A stretch of DNA of 64,000 bases from Prorocentrum cordatum. Its lineage: Eukaryota; Sar; Dinophyceae; Prorocentrales; Prorocentraceae. Below, piece by piece: positions 53,096 through 62,991 of this stretch. How positions within the stretch are numbered: position 1 is the first letter of the stretch; each line of letters begins with the position of its first letter. The notes under the pieces were generated by a model. That model was not told the origin of the DNA. It saw only the letters and a list, made by a program, of their open reading frames with translations, and ran no database searches. The DNA is taken from contig CAUYUJ010012169.1 of NCBI GenBank assembly GCA_963575745.1, positions 214,001 through 278,000 of the forward strand, given 5' to 3'. The position numbers and the translations under genes are program-made.

Positions 53096-53231
53096 TTGGC
53101 ATCGCTCGGCCGCGTGCACTTTTCCTTCGGCGAGGACCATCGAGGAGCATCCTTGATCATTTGGCGAAGAAACAAAAACACGCACGAAGCCGAAAAACGC
53201 ACAGGGAATGGACGTCCGAGCGATGGCCAGT
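53096..53231 (+). mobile_element. MITE-like element, family D, copy 2
   Basis: TTGGCATCGCTCGGCCGCGT at the left and GACGTCCGAGCGATGGCCAG at the right. The core CTTTCGGCGAGGACCATCGA is shared with 35027-35158. Confidence 0.82.
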
Positions 53232-53402
53232 TGAGCCTCGGTCGCCGATCCGACTTTTCGATTCGATTCTGGGCTCTCCTGCAGAGGGCGTGGTGGAGTC
53301 CTGGGAGCCTCGCGGCGATCCGAGTGGGCGCCCGACTCCGCGCAGAATTTGTATGTTTGTGTCGGCTTCCCCTTCCCCTACGACTCCTTCCTGTTCCGCC
53401 CC

Positions 53403-53438
53403 TGTTTATTTCTCGTCCAGAATCCGCCTGTACGGGCG
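53403..53438 (-). mobile_element. Partial end of family A element
   Basis: TTTATTTCTCGTCCAGAATC and CCTGTACGGGCG match the TCGTCCAGAATC-CC-TGTAGGGGG end of the element at 4813-4966. Confidence 0.55.
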
Positions 53439-53847
53439 TTCTGTGTGGTTTGCACGACGTGTTCTTGGAGCAGTTCTGGCTGAGACTGCCTTGTTTGAAT
53501 GCGTCCTTACGGGAGAGGTCCTGGGAGTAGCGGTATCGGTAGCTCGGTAGCTTTCTGGCTTCCCCAGATGTCGGCCAGACGCCCAGGCCCTCGTGTCCCC
53601 TGCTTTCGCCCCTGCGAGCAGCGTCGGCGTCGAGAGAGTGTGTCTCCCGCCCCTGCTCCCAAGAGAGGTCGGGACAGGCCATTCGCCCCGTCTCCCAAGG
53701 CCTCTGCTTCCTCGAGAGGCCCGTGCCGCCCCGTCTTCCCCGTCTTGCGCTCGGGCTCCCGAGAGCGCGGGAGCGGCTGCGGACCCGCCCGGCTCCAGGA
53801 CCGACCGAGGGGGTGCGGGAAGGAGCAGGCGAGGACGAGCATTAGGT

Positions 53848-53998
53848 CGGGCCTGTCCCCCTACAGGGGGATTTTGGACGAAAAATAAGAAATACCCAAT
53901 ACATATTCAAAAGAGGCTCAAAAATGGTCAAAAATCGTCCCCTGATTTTTTTGACACTATTTCTGAATATCCCCCCTGTAGAAGGACAGGCCCGACTT
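53848..53998 (+). mobile_element. MITE-like foldback element, family A, copy 2
   Basis: GTCGGGCCTGTCCCCCTACA at the left, and CCTGTAGAAGGACAGGCCCGAC at the right reads GTCGGGCCTGTCCTTCTACA on the other strand. The inverted ends are about 25 bp. The interior (CAAAAATGGTCAAAAATCG) is AT-rich and homologous to copy 1 when reversed. Confidence 0.85.
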
Positions 53999-54051
53999 AA
54001 AACGGGCAGAGTGGAGCACGCGACGGAGCAGGGGGGAGGCCCCCCCCCTCC

Positions 54052-54137
54052 AACTCCTGCTCCTCCTGCTCCTGCTCCTCCTCCTCCTCCTCCTCCTCCT
54101 CCTCCTCCTCCTCCTCCTCCTCCTCCTCCTCCTCCTC

Positions 54138-54168
<31 letters not shown>

Positions 54169-54357
54169 TCCTCCCCTCCCCCGTCCCTCTTCTCCTCCTC
54201 CTCCTCCTCCTCCACCTTCTCCTCCCTCCTCCTCCTCCTCCTCCTCCTCCTCCTCCTCCTCCTCCCTCCTCCTCCTCCTCCTCCTCCTCCTCCTCCTCCT
54301 CCTCCTCCTCCTCCCCCTCCTCCTCCCCCTCCTCCCCCTCCTCCTCCCCCTCCTCTG
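54052..54357 (+). repeat. CTC array
   Basis: Long polypyrimidine array with CCCCTCC slips. Confidence 0.96.
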
Positions 54358-54597
54358 GAGGCCTTCGGAGGCCCTCGCAGGCCCCTCCGTGCCAGCGCGC
54401 GCGTGCGATCGGCTGCGCGACGGCCGCGGGCCTCGGGCAGGAGCCGGTCCGCGTGAGCGCCGGCAAGGCGCCGCCGCCACCGCCGAGGACCTGGGAGGCG
54501 CCGTACGGAGGCAGCCCGCGGGGCAGGGAGGGGCGCCTCAGGACGCGGGGGGGGGAGCGGGAGAGGGGGGGGGGGGGCAGGAGGGGCCAGGATGAGC

Positions 54598-54693
54598 GAG
54601 GAGGAGGAGCGAGGAGGAGCGAGGGGGGGAGGGCCAGGAGGAGGAGGAGGAGGAGGAGGAGGAGGAGGAGGAGGAGGAGGAGGAGGAGGAGGA
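54598..54693 (+). repeat. GGA array joined to GAT array
   Basis: GGA units pass through GGATTAGAGGATGATGATG into the GAT array at 54697. Confidence 0.95.
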
Positions 54694-54696
54694 TTA

Positions 54697-54697
54697 G

Positions 54698-54766
<69 letters not shown>

Positions 54767-54859
54767 GTGATGACGATGACGATGTGTGTGGTGGGGGTGA
54801 GTATGACGATGACGGAACTTGTGATTGAGGTGATGATGATGAGGATGATGATTGTGATA

Positions 54860-54921
<62 letters not shown>

Positions 54922-55364
54922 GGTGGTGGTGGTGGTGGTGGTGATGGTGGTGATGATGATGATGATCATCATCATCATCATGCTGGTGATGGTGATGATG
55001 GTGATGATGATGCTATGATGCTATGATGATGCTGCTGCTGATGATGATGCTGATGAGGATGGGGATGAGGATGATGATGCTGATGATGCTGATGGTGATG
55101 GTGATGGTGATGGCGATGGTGATGGTGATGGTGACGGTGATGGTGGTGGTGATGATGATGACGATGATGATGGTGATGGTAATGGTGATGGTAATGGGAT
55201 TGGTGATGCTGGTGATGCTGATGCTGGTGATGGTCATGGTATTATGATCGTAATGGTGAGTCTGGTGATGGTGACGATACCGCATATGCTGGTTTTCATG
55301 ATGATGATGCAGATGATGCTGACCATGATGATGCTGCTGATGATGATGACGGTGATGATGATTG

Positions 55365-55429
<65 letters not shown>

Positions 55430-55862
55430 TAGACGTCGGTAATGACGTTGGTGATGATGCACAAGACAACGACGATGACGCTGATGACGTTGATGTTGGC
55501 GACGGTGATGGTGACGACGGTGTTGAAGATGATTATAATGATGATAATGATGATGCATATGATTGTGGTGGTGATGCTGATGACCACACTGATTGTTCTG
55601 ATACTGATGATGAAAATGTTGATGCTGATGATGATGGTGGTGATGGTGATGGTGATGGTGATGATGATGATGATGTTGATGATTATGATGATGATGTTCA
55701 TGATGATGGTGACGGTGATGATGATAATACTATTAATGGTGACGGTGCTGCTGATGGTAATTATGGTGATGATGATGGTGATGATGAAAATGATGTTGAT
55801 GTGAATGTCGATTGTGATGATGATGATGCTGCTGATGGTGGTGGTGATGATGATGGTGATGC

Positions 55863-55894
<32 letters not shown>

Positions 55895-55987
55895 GTGATG
55901 ACGATGACGATGTGTGTGGTGGGGGTGAGTATGACGATGACGGTACTGGTGATTGAGGTGATGATGATGAGGATGATGATTGTGATA

Positions 55988-56052
<65 letters not shown>

Positions 56053-56153
56053 CAGGATCATGTGGATGATGATGATGATGAGGAGGATGATGGTGATGAT
56101 GATGCTGACGATGATGATGAGGATGATGATGAGGAGGAGGAGGATGATGACGA
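54697..56153 (+). repeat. 1.46-kb GAT array with internal segmental duplication
   Basis: GAT units with GGT, GCT, GAC and AAT variants. A ~100-bp non-repetitive block (ACGATGTGTGTGGTGGGGGT ... GATTGAGGTGATGATGATGA) at 54763-54860 recurs nearly unchanged at 55893-55990. The array therefore grew by copying kilobase-scale segments as well as by slippage. Open frames (poly-Asp, poly-Met, poly-His, poly-Ile) are repeat products. Confidence 0.95.
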
Positions 56154-56390
56154 TTGTGTAGAACGGGATTTGTAGTGGTAGTGTGGTGAGCAAAGAGGGA
56201 ATGATGAGGACAATGGGGGTGTAGGAGGGAGAAGGAGGAAGAAGGTCTACTCCACGGATGTCCTGTAATTAGGGTAGCGGGGCCCGCTGCTGCACGCACT
56301 GGGGCTGCAGCCGAGCTGGCCGAAGAACACCCCCACGCGGTGGACAGCGCTTTCCTGCGGCACTCCGCCCGACAGCCCGCGCCAGCTGCC

Positions 56391-56546
56391 CCTCCTCCTC
56401 CTCCTCCTCCTCCTCCCTCCTCCTCTCCGCCTCCTCCTCCTCCTCCTCCTCCTCCTCCTCCCCTCCTCCTCCCCTCCTCCTCCTCCTCCCTCCTCCTCCT
56501 CCTCCTCCTCCTCCTCCTCCTCCTCCTCCTCCTCCTCCTCCTCCCC
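56391..56546 (+). repeat. CTC array
   Basis: TCC array with CCCTCC slips. Confidence 0.95.
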
Positions 56547-56693
56547 CGCCCCGGGAGCCGCGCGCCGAACCGCCGCCCCCCAGAGGCCCAACCCCCCGCG
56601 CCTCCCGCCCGCAGACGGCCGCGCTCGCTCCCAGGGGGCAGCGCGGGCTGCCGGCACGCGCCCCGCCCCCCCCCTTCTTCAAGCAGTAGTCAG

Positions 56694-56864
56694 CGGGCGA
56701 AGAACGGTACAAAATAAACTTTTTCGCCGTCGGGGACACCTGCCCCTGGGCGGCTGGAAAGTTTATACCCCTACGGTGCCACCGCAAGGGTATAAACTTT
56801 CCAGCCGCCCAGGGGCAGGTGTCCCCGACGGCGAAAAAGTTTATGTTATACCGTTCTTCGCCCG
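56694..56864. repeat. Near-perfect 77-bp inverted repeat (hairpin)
   Basis: The left arm 56694-56770 (CGGGCGAAGAACGG ... AAAGTTTATACCC) and right arm 56788-56864 pair at 75 of 77 positions across a 17-bp spacer. The two mismatches lie together near the base of the stem (ACAAAAT against ATAACAT). It could be a foldback element, a hairpin RNA source or a recent inverted duplication. No coding role seen. Confidence 0.92.
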
Positions 56865-57449
56865 TTAGAGCAGCGAAGCGCCCTGGCTCGCCCATAGCCC
56901 CACCAAGCAGCGTTCTAAGAGCCTGCTGTGGCTTCCGCGAGAGGTTCTTCGAAGATTTCTGGCTGGGGCTGCCTCGTTTTGTCACATCGGGCTTGCGTTC
57001 TAGGAGCTCTGCTTTTGATCCTAGAACATTTCTGGGGCTCCAAGGACATGTCGTGGCAGGACTATAGGAATGCCGGGCGGCCGGTCCCTGCTCAAGAGAT
57101 CCCGCGGGTCACGAGGCACCCGGCCCTCGCTTTGACCCCGCGTCGCGTCGGAGTGTCTCCCTCGCGTCGCCGGGCTGCCACGCCTCTCCACGCGGTCCCC
57201 CGCCAGCTCGAGCGGCTCGGGGGCAGGCGGGGGACGGAGAGGGCCAGCGGAGGCGTCGGGGGCCCCTCCTGGCGAGTGCACTCTCAGAGGAGGGCCTGCT
57301 GAGTCGGCTACACGCAGGAGTACATAACCCTCTTGCAGGAGTGACCTGTGGTGCGGGCTCACAGGGCCCCCGCATTGTTTTTCAATCTGGTAGTTGGCCT
57401 TCGCCTCGGAAGGTTCACTGGCTCTCTCCTCTAGAGTCAAGTGCAAGGC
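56865..57449. other. Unique sequence with a conserved short peptide-like stretch
   Basis: 56924-56979 reads CGFRERFFEDFWLGLPRF, resembling CGLHDVFLEQFWLRLPCL at 53440-53495. The rest has no recognised feature. Confidence 0.4.
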
Positions 57450-58152
57450 GAAGCCGAATGCGGAAAGTGACCGTGGTATGTTATTCATTTGACGCTTCAG
57501 ATCAGCAAAGTGGCCGAACGAATCTTTGCCAACTGGCTTCTCCCATGTTTCGGATGTATCCGTGCATACGGTCGTAACCTGTTCGCCTAACACCGTGGCC
57601 GGGGGTATCGCGACGCCTTCGTTTTCACAGTGTGCCACTGGGTATGGGCAGCAGTCGGGACAGGCCGCCGGGTTGCAGCCTGCTGCTCCGCCGACGTGTC
57701 CGATGCAGTTGACACGGTACGATCCTCTAGACTTCTCGCGGAACTACGCGCCGCCGGCATTTCAGAGGGATTGGCGAAAGTAATATCTGCTTGGCTGGAG
57801 CTTCGCACTGCCAGGGTCTGCGTCGACGGCGTCGTATCCGAACCTTTCCCGCTGGAGAACATGGTATTCCAGGGGACTCTGCTCGGCTCTACGCTTTGGA
57901 ACGTGTACTGCGCTGACGGGGGGCCGTTCCGTTACAGGTCATGGGTTCCAACAGTGAGTTTTTGTTGACGAACTCAGATGTTGGAGGATACACGGTGGCT
58001 TCCGCAGCTATCCTGGAACCGTGGATGCATGTAATTTGTTGTCAATGTCGTTCCAACATTGCGGCGCCGCAGAGCAAGTCTTGCTCGAAGCTGTAGGGGA
58101 ACATCTTAGAGAAGCTTCACCCGCACGGCGAGAACTTCAAAGTATTTGATGG
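57450..58152 (+). pseudogene. Broken LINE reverse transcriptase
   Basis: Pieces in different frames line up in the order of an RT domain. LQISKVAERIFANWLLPCFG and AYGRNLFA lie at 57500-57590, then a TAA, then GYRDAFVFTVCHWVW and ADVSDAVDTVRSSRLLAELR (motif A region). SEPFPLENMVFQGTLLGSTL (motif B region) is near 57835-57895. After a frame change at about 57960 comes FVDELRCWRI (motif C, with VDE in place of the usual A/VDD), then HCGAAEQVLLEA, and finally PHGENFKVFDG in another frame. At least one stop, two frameshifts and an altered catalytic Asp make it inactive. It ends where dispersed repeat G begins. It is a different lineage from the RT at 1-1905. Confidence 0.72.
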
Positions 58153-58290
58153 CCGTCGGTCCATCCGGCCACCGTGCCTGGGTTGGGGGTCGGAGTTCTC
58201 GGGGGTGTTTCCTGGGGACGCTTTGGAGCGATCTCGGTGGCCTCGTGGGGGCAGTTGTGGGGCCTCTTGGGATCCTGGCAGCTCGATCGG
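58151..58290 (+). repeat. Dispersed repeat G, copy 2
   Basis: GGCCGTCGGTCCATCCGGCC, ACCGTGCCTGGGTTGGGGG and GGGGTGTTT, then GGGGCCTCTTGGG text, in the order seen at 27813-27930. It abuts the broken RT. Confidence 0.65.
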
Positions 58291-59000
58291 TGCACTGCGG
58301 AACTCGCATGTCACGTATACGCATGGACACCCTCATCGGCCACTACATGTCCATTCGCTGCATACCATCTGGATTCCTCGTGCCTCCACGAAAACCATGA
58401 CCCTGCCAAGCTGCGGCAACACCTCCCCATTCACCTCCTCCGTCGCCATGCGACTCCTTGCTCAAGCAGGTTTCGCGCAGAGAGGGCCCAGGCCCCCGCC
58501 GCAGCGCCGCGGGGAAGCCCAGTGCCCGCGCCACCCGCGGTGCGCCACCAGCGAGCCACAGAGGACAGCCTCGGCGCTCGGAGAGCGCCCCGAAGAGCCA
58601 CGGCAGGCCCTGCACGGAACCGACGCTGCGCCCGCCACGACCACGACGAGCTCGAGCAGTTCGACAGCGCCCGCCAGCACAAGCTGAACCGCTACGGCCA
58701 GCACCTGCCAGTACCCCTGCCAGCGGCCGCGGCGCCTACATTGCCAGCACTACTTCGGCGTGAAGATGACGGCGGCAGCGGCCGCACCAGCAGAAGAGGA
58801 GACGCAGGACAGGCCACTGGAGGCCGAGCCGCCGGGAGCGCCGAAGAGAGGAGTCTGGCGCCCCCCCCCTGAGATCCCCGGACTCGCGCGGCTCTGGGCC
58901 AGGCTCGGCGCAGCCCACAGCGGAGGGCGCCCCGCCGCTCGCCGAGGCCAGGCTCGAGACGCCGCCTGTCCACCGGCGCGACCAACCCGAGGACGAGGAG
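58291..59000. other. GC-rich stretch, no supported gene
   Basis: Overlapping Arg/Ala/Pro-rich frames on both strands. The text ARHDHDELEQFDSARQHKLN near 58630 looks protein-like but cannot be extended convincingly. Confidence 0.35.
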
Positions 59001-59726
59001 ATGGGCGGCGACGAGGGCGAGGGGCGCGACCGCAAGAGGACCAAGCAGCAACGAGGAGGAGGAGGAGGAGGAGGAGGAGGAGGAGGACGACGACGACGGG
59101 CACGCAAAGGGGAGCATCCAGCCAAGACGTGGAGCAGCAGGGACAACAACTTGATGGCATTACTCCAGGCAGTACTGGAACTGGTCCTCCAGACGGCGCA
59201 CAGCAATCGCATGGCCACGTCAGTCTGCATCGGCACCTACACCATGCCAGCCAAGCGTCCCACGGTCACGAAACTCAGCGCCGAGCTGGAGGGCTACAAA
59301 GCGACACTCGACAGGCTGCGCTGCCAGGGGGCCGAGGGCAAGTAGAGGATAAAAGGATATCGGCTCCCCCGCAGCGAGCATGGGCTTCGCGGCCCTGGAA
59401 GGCGAGCTGCAGTGCGACGCCGGGGGCGCAACCAAGCGCGAGCCGAAAACATACATCGCGAAGTGCCAGCCCAGGACCATCTCACCGACCCAGAAGTGGA
59501 CAGGGACGACATCGAGCTGGAAATCAGTTTCATCAGGCTGGAGAATTGCTACGACGCGCAGAACATGCAGGTCATCGTGGGCGCGCCTTCCCAGGAAGGC
59601 CGCAAGCTCATCCAAAGGGCCTTCAAAAACGAGGGCATCGCAGTGAATCGCATGGGAGTGGCTCCAGCGGGTTGGTTCGATGACAAAGCAAGCCATTGGC
59701 CGAAGACGATCTCGGATTGGCTCTAG
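59001..59726 (+). pseudogene. Unidentified coding relic in two segments
   Basis: One frame reads a basic, Gly/Arg-rich start followed by LMALLQAVLELVLQTAHSNR and KLSAELEGYKATLDRLR, then TAG at 59343-59345. The same frame continues and ends with DDIELEISFIRLENCYDAQN, GRKLIQRAFKNEGIAVNRMG and a tryptophan-containing C-terminus before TAG at 59724-59726. The Leu-rich and coiled-coil-like N-terminal half plus basic tract could come from a LINE ORF1-type protein, but that is inference. A GGA-CGA run inside (59056-59096) probably expanded later. Confidence 0.45.
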
Positions 59727-60106
59727 ACGTGGAGCGCCAGCCACATCATCAGCCTGCCCAGCGAGCAGTATAGTTCGTGAGTAGAGGTCTGATGCCAGGC
59801 TCGTTGCCAGCCCCGACCCCCCCCGACTCAGAAATTGGCGCTGATTTGCCAGCGCGACTTCTGAGCGCGTCCAGCCGGCAGCCCACCGACTTGGATAGTC
59901 TCGAGGCCGACGAGGCGGCCGCAGCAGAGTTGCTTTCGTGATTAAACCGTCGCCCGTCTGGCTTTCTGATTCGCGAAACACTGGCTGGCACTCGCACCGA
60001 GCGCACTTCAGAAGACCAATGCCTTCTGCGGCGAGCCGAATATCTTGCAATATGCGATAAATGATTATATATACATTCTTTGTTGGCTCCGCCGTCGAGA
60101 AAACAG
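59727..60106. other. No recognised feature
   Basis: Unique sequence. Confidence 0.4.
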
Positions 60107-60304
60107 TGGTGATGATGATGATGCTGGTGATACTGACGACGACGATGTAGATGATGACGACGACCACGACGATGCGAATAATGATGACGCTGACGAACAG
60201 GACGGCTACTATGACGATGCCGCTGATGATGATCTTGATAATGGTAATGATGGTGGTGGTAGTGATGATGACGACAATGACGACGAGGGCGACAGTGATG
60301 ATGC
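60107..60304 (+). repeat. GAT/GAC array
   Basis: Imperfect GAT array with GAC and GGT variants. Confidence 0.92.
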
Positions 60305-60448
60305 CGCCCCGTAGGCAAGCAGGCAGAGAGCACGGGCCTCGTGGCGATCTTGGGCATGATCCACGAGGACCAAGGGAGCCGCACGCCCGCCCCCCGACCA
60401 GAGGCCCCCGTCCGCCTGCACGGGTCCGTGGCATCCTTCCCCGGCCCC

Positions 60449-60495
60449 TCCTCCTCCTCCTCCTCCTCCTCCTCCTCCTCCTCCTCCTCCTCCTC
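60449..60495 (+). repeat. CTC array
   Basis: Short clean TCC array. Confidence 0.95.
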
Positions 60496-60619
60496 GTTTC
60501 CCTCGGGCCGTGGATCGACGATCAAGACTCGAAGCTCGAGGTCGAGGATCGAGGTTTCAACATCAGCGTGCGAGACTCGAGGTCCGAGGGTCTATTGGTG
60601 GGGCCATCCGGATGTGTGA

Positions 60620-60945
60620 ACTGACCACTGCACCAGTACACCGTTTTGGCATAGGGTGTATTTCACAATTTCACCACATGGGACACGGCGCACGGTTTAC
60701 ACCGTTACATCATTTCACAATATGGCAAATATGTAACCTCTACACGATACGATTACACAGCGGCACGTTCACACCGCTGCACCATTACATCATGTTGAAA
60801 AGTGTACGGTTCACACCACTACACCCTTACACCATTCGGAAGATTGGGTCAAGCTTTACACCACTACATCAGTACACCGTCGTGGGGAGCGGCTTAAGCA
60901 CTACACCACTACACCATTGCACCAGTCTTGACAACGGTGTAAGCT
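60620..60945 (+). repeat. TACACCA-type repeat, left flank of mosaic
   Basis: CACCACTACACC, ACACCATTGCACCA and ACACCGTT words repeat at about 8-20-bp spacing. CACCAGTACACCGTTTTGG near 60640 has its inverted counterpart CCAAAACGGTGCAGTGGTG near 62374. Confidence 0.8.
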
Positions 60946-61039
60946 TTATTCCCGGGCGTCGCATTGCTGAGAGGGGGGTCGGGCTGGCTTGCTGGATCAG
61001 GCTTCTGAGGGGGGGGGCGAAAGCCGCGCCCTAAGGATC

Positions 61040-61480
61040 CGTAGGTGGGGGGGGGGGTGCAAACATCCTCTGCGGCCCGTCCAGCCAGCCGCCGGCTTGA
61101 CCAGTCTGTTGAGGTAGGGGGTCACGCTGTTGATGGGGGGGGGTTAATGCCCCCTGTCAGGATCCTCTGGGGGGGTCCAGAAACACCCTCAGCAGCCCGT
61201 CCAGCCAGCCGCCGGCTTGACCAACCTGCTGAAGGGGGCGTGATCTCGCCGAAGGATCGCAGTGTAATGGTGTAGTGGTGTAATGGTGCAGTGGGTTGCT
61301 GAGGGTGTTTCTGCACCCCCCCCAAGGATCCTTCGGGGAGGGTTCCAGAAGCGTCCTCAGCGGCCCGTCCAGCCAGCCGCTGTCTGGACCAGTCTGCTGA
61401 GGGAGGGGGACAAGGCTGCTGAGGGAGGGGGTCGTTTGCTCAAGCCGGCAGGACCGAAGTCTGCAGTTTTCTAGGTCTCT
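61040..61480 (+). repeat. Three-unit repeat with GGATCC and CCCGTCCAGCCAGCCGC
   Basis: AGGATCC ... CCTCAGCGGCCCGTCCAGCC ... GGCTTGACCAGTCTGCTGAGG occurs near 61035-61115, 61157-61235 and 61324-61410. A TGGTGTAGTGGTGTAATGG run is inserted at 61263 between units 2 and 3. Confidence 0.85.
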
Positions 61481-61734
61481 GGAGCGTTTGTCGCTGCCAC
61501 GGCGGAGCGTAGCCCGGACAACTGGTGCGCCTTGAACCCCCTTAAAAGGTCCGAGGAATATGTCAACGGGCAGGCACGGCCCAGAAAAGACGGAGTGGGA
61601 GAAATGAAAATATGGAGGAACTTAGCGGAGGACAAGGACAATGTATGATGTATGTTAAGGGACGAATTTGTTCCAATATCTGATAAGTTGCATTATGGCC
61701 GTCTTGTGTTTGTGATGGGCCGTCATGGAATCAT

Positions 61735-62030
61735 TTCCGGATATCTCTGAACCCTCCTTGGAGGGTCGCAGAATGGGGTTTCGACCCTCTCTTCCCCTGA
61801 GGATCATCAGGGGGGTCAAAACCACCTCCTGCTTTCTGATATATAACGTGCATCTTCGCGCTAGATCGCGCTATGGTGTAATAGGACGTCACAGGGATCT
61901 GTTGGGCCATCTTGAAAAGCGGTTGTGCCGATTCGAAGCCACGACCCGCCGTCTCTGAGCCCTCCCGAGGGTGCAGAATGCGGTTCGGACAACCCCCCTA
62001 AGGATCCTCCCGGGGCGTCAGAACCGCACC
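61735..62030 (+). repeat. Two-unit repeat with CCCTCC...GAGGGTNCAGAATG
   Basis: TCTCTGAACCCTCCTTGGAG near 61743 and TCTCTGAGCCCTCCCGAGGG near 61952 open two related units, each followed by a G/C-run palindrome around GGATC. Confidence 0.75.
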
Positions 62031-62064
62031 AGCGAGCAAGATCTTGCTCGCAGGTATGCAGCCT

Positions 62065-62405
62065 CCGTACACCAGGCAGTGTAATGGTGTAGTGGTGTAA
62101 AGCCTACACCATCCCTCAAAAAAGGTGTCATGGCGTAGAGGTGTAGAAACCAAGCCATCCCACACAATAGGGTAATGGCACAATGGTGTAATACCTCCGC
62201 CATTCCAAGAATGGCGGAATGGTGCAACGCGGACACTACTGTATTCGCGTGATGGTATAAGGGGGTGATGGTGTAAAGCTTGCACCCTTCAACACAGCCG
62301 TGTAATGGCGGAATGATGGGGCGCGTGCGCAATTGGGTAACATGATATACCGGTGTAACGCAAACACTAATGTCCAAAACGGTGCAGTGGTGTAGTCGTG
62401 CAGGC
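62065..62405 (-). repeat. TGGTGTA-type repeat, right flank of mosaic
   Basis: GTAATGGTGTAGTGGTGTAA and relatives are the complement of the left-flank words at 60620-60945. ATTCCAAGAATGGCGGAAT and other short palindromes occur inside. Confidence 0.8.
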
Positions 62406-62851
62406 TTCAGCTCTCAATTCCAGAGCGAGGATCGAGGTCCGACAAAGATTGAGGTTTGAGGGTCCTCCCTCCCTTCTCCACGCCTCCCTCCCGTCCACGC
62501 CTCCCGCCTCCGCCCATGCATTCCTCAGGTCCGCACCCCAGCCCTTGAGATCCTGGCGTCTCACTGCTTGGAGCCAGACGTTTTTTTTCCGCGTGCTTTC
62601 GGGTCCCAGGACCCTCTCAGGTTGACCGGGCTCGAAAAATGGCGCAGGATGCTGGGGTCTGGGGCTCCCGTCTCGTGATGTTGCAGTACGCCTGCTGCGT
62701 CGGATCCCAGGGACGCCCACGGCACCAGCCTCTGTCCATCCCCCCCGTGCAGGTCCGCACCCCCGCTCGTGCCCCCCCGTGCCTCCCGTCCGCACACCCG
62801 CCCACCCATCCATGCCCGCCCTCTCGTAACAGTTGCTCAGCTGCTCTTTCT
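62406..62851. other. No recognised feature
   Basis: GAGCGAGGATCGAGGTCCGA near 62421 resembles CTCGAGGTCGAGGATCGAGG near 60535 on the other side of the mosaic. No gene. Confidence 0.45.
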
Positions 62852-62991
62852 CCTCCGCCTCCATCTTGTTCTCCTCCTCTCTCTCCTCCTCCTCCTCCTC
62901 CTTTTCCTCCTCCTCTTCCTCCTCCTCCTCGTTCTCCTCCTCCTCCTCTTCTCCGTTGTCCTGCTTCTGCTGCTACTGTCTCTCCTCCTTT
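62852..62991 (+). repeat. CTC array
   Basis: Imperfect polypyrimidine array. Confidence 0.92.
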
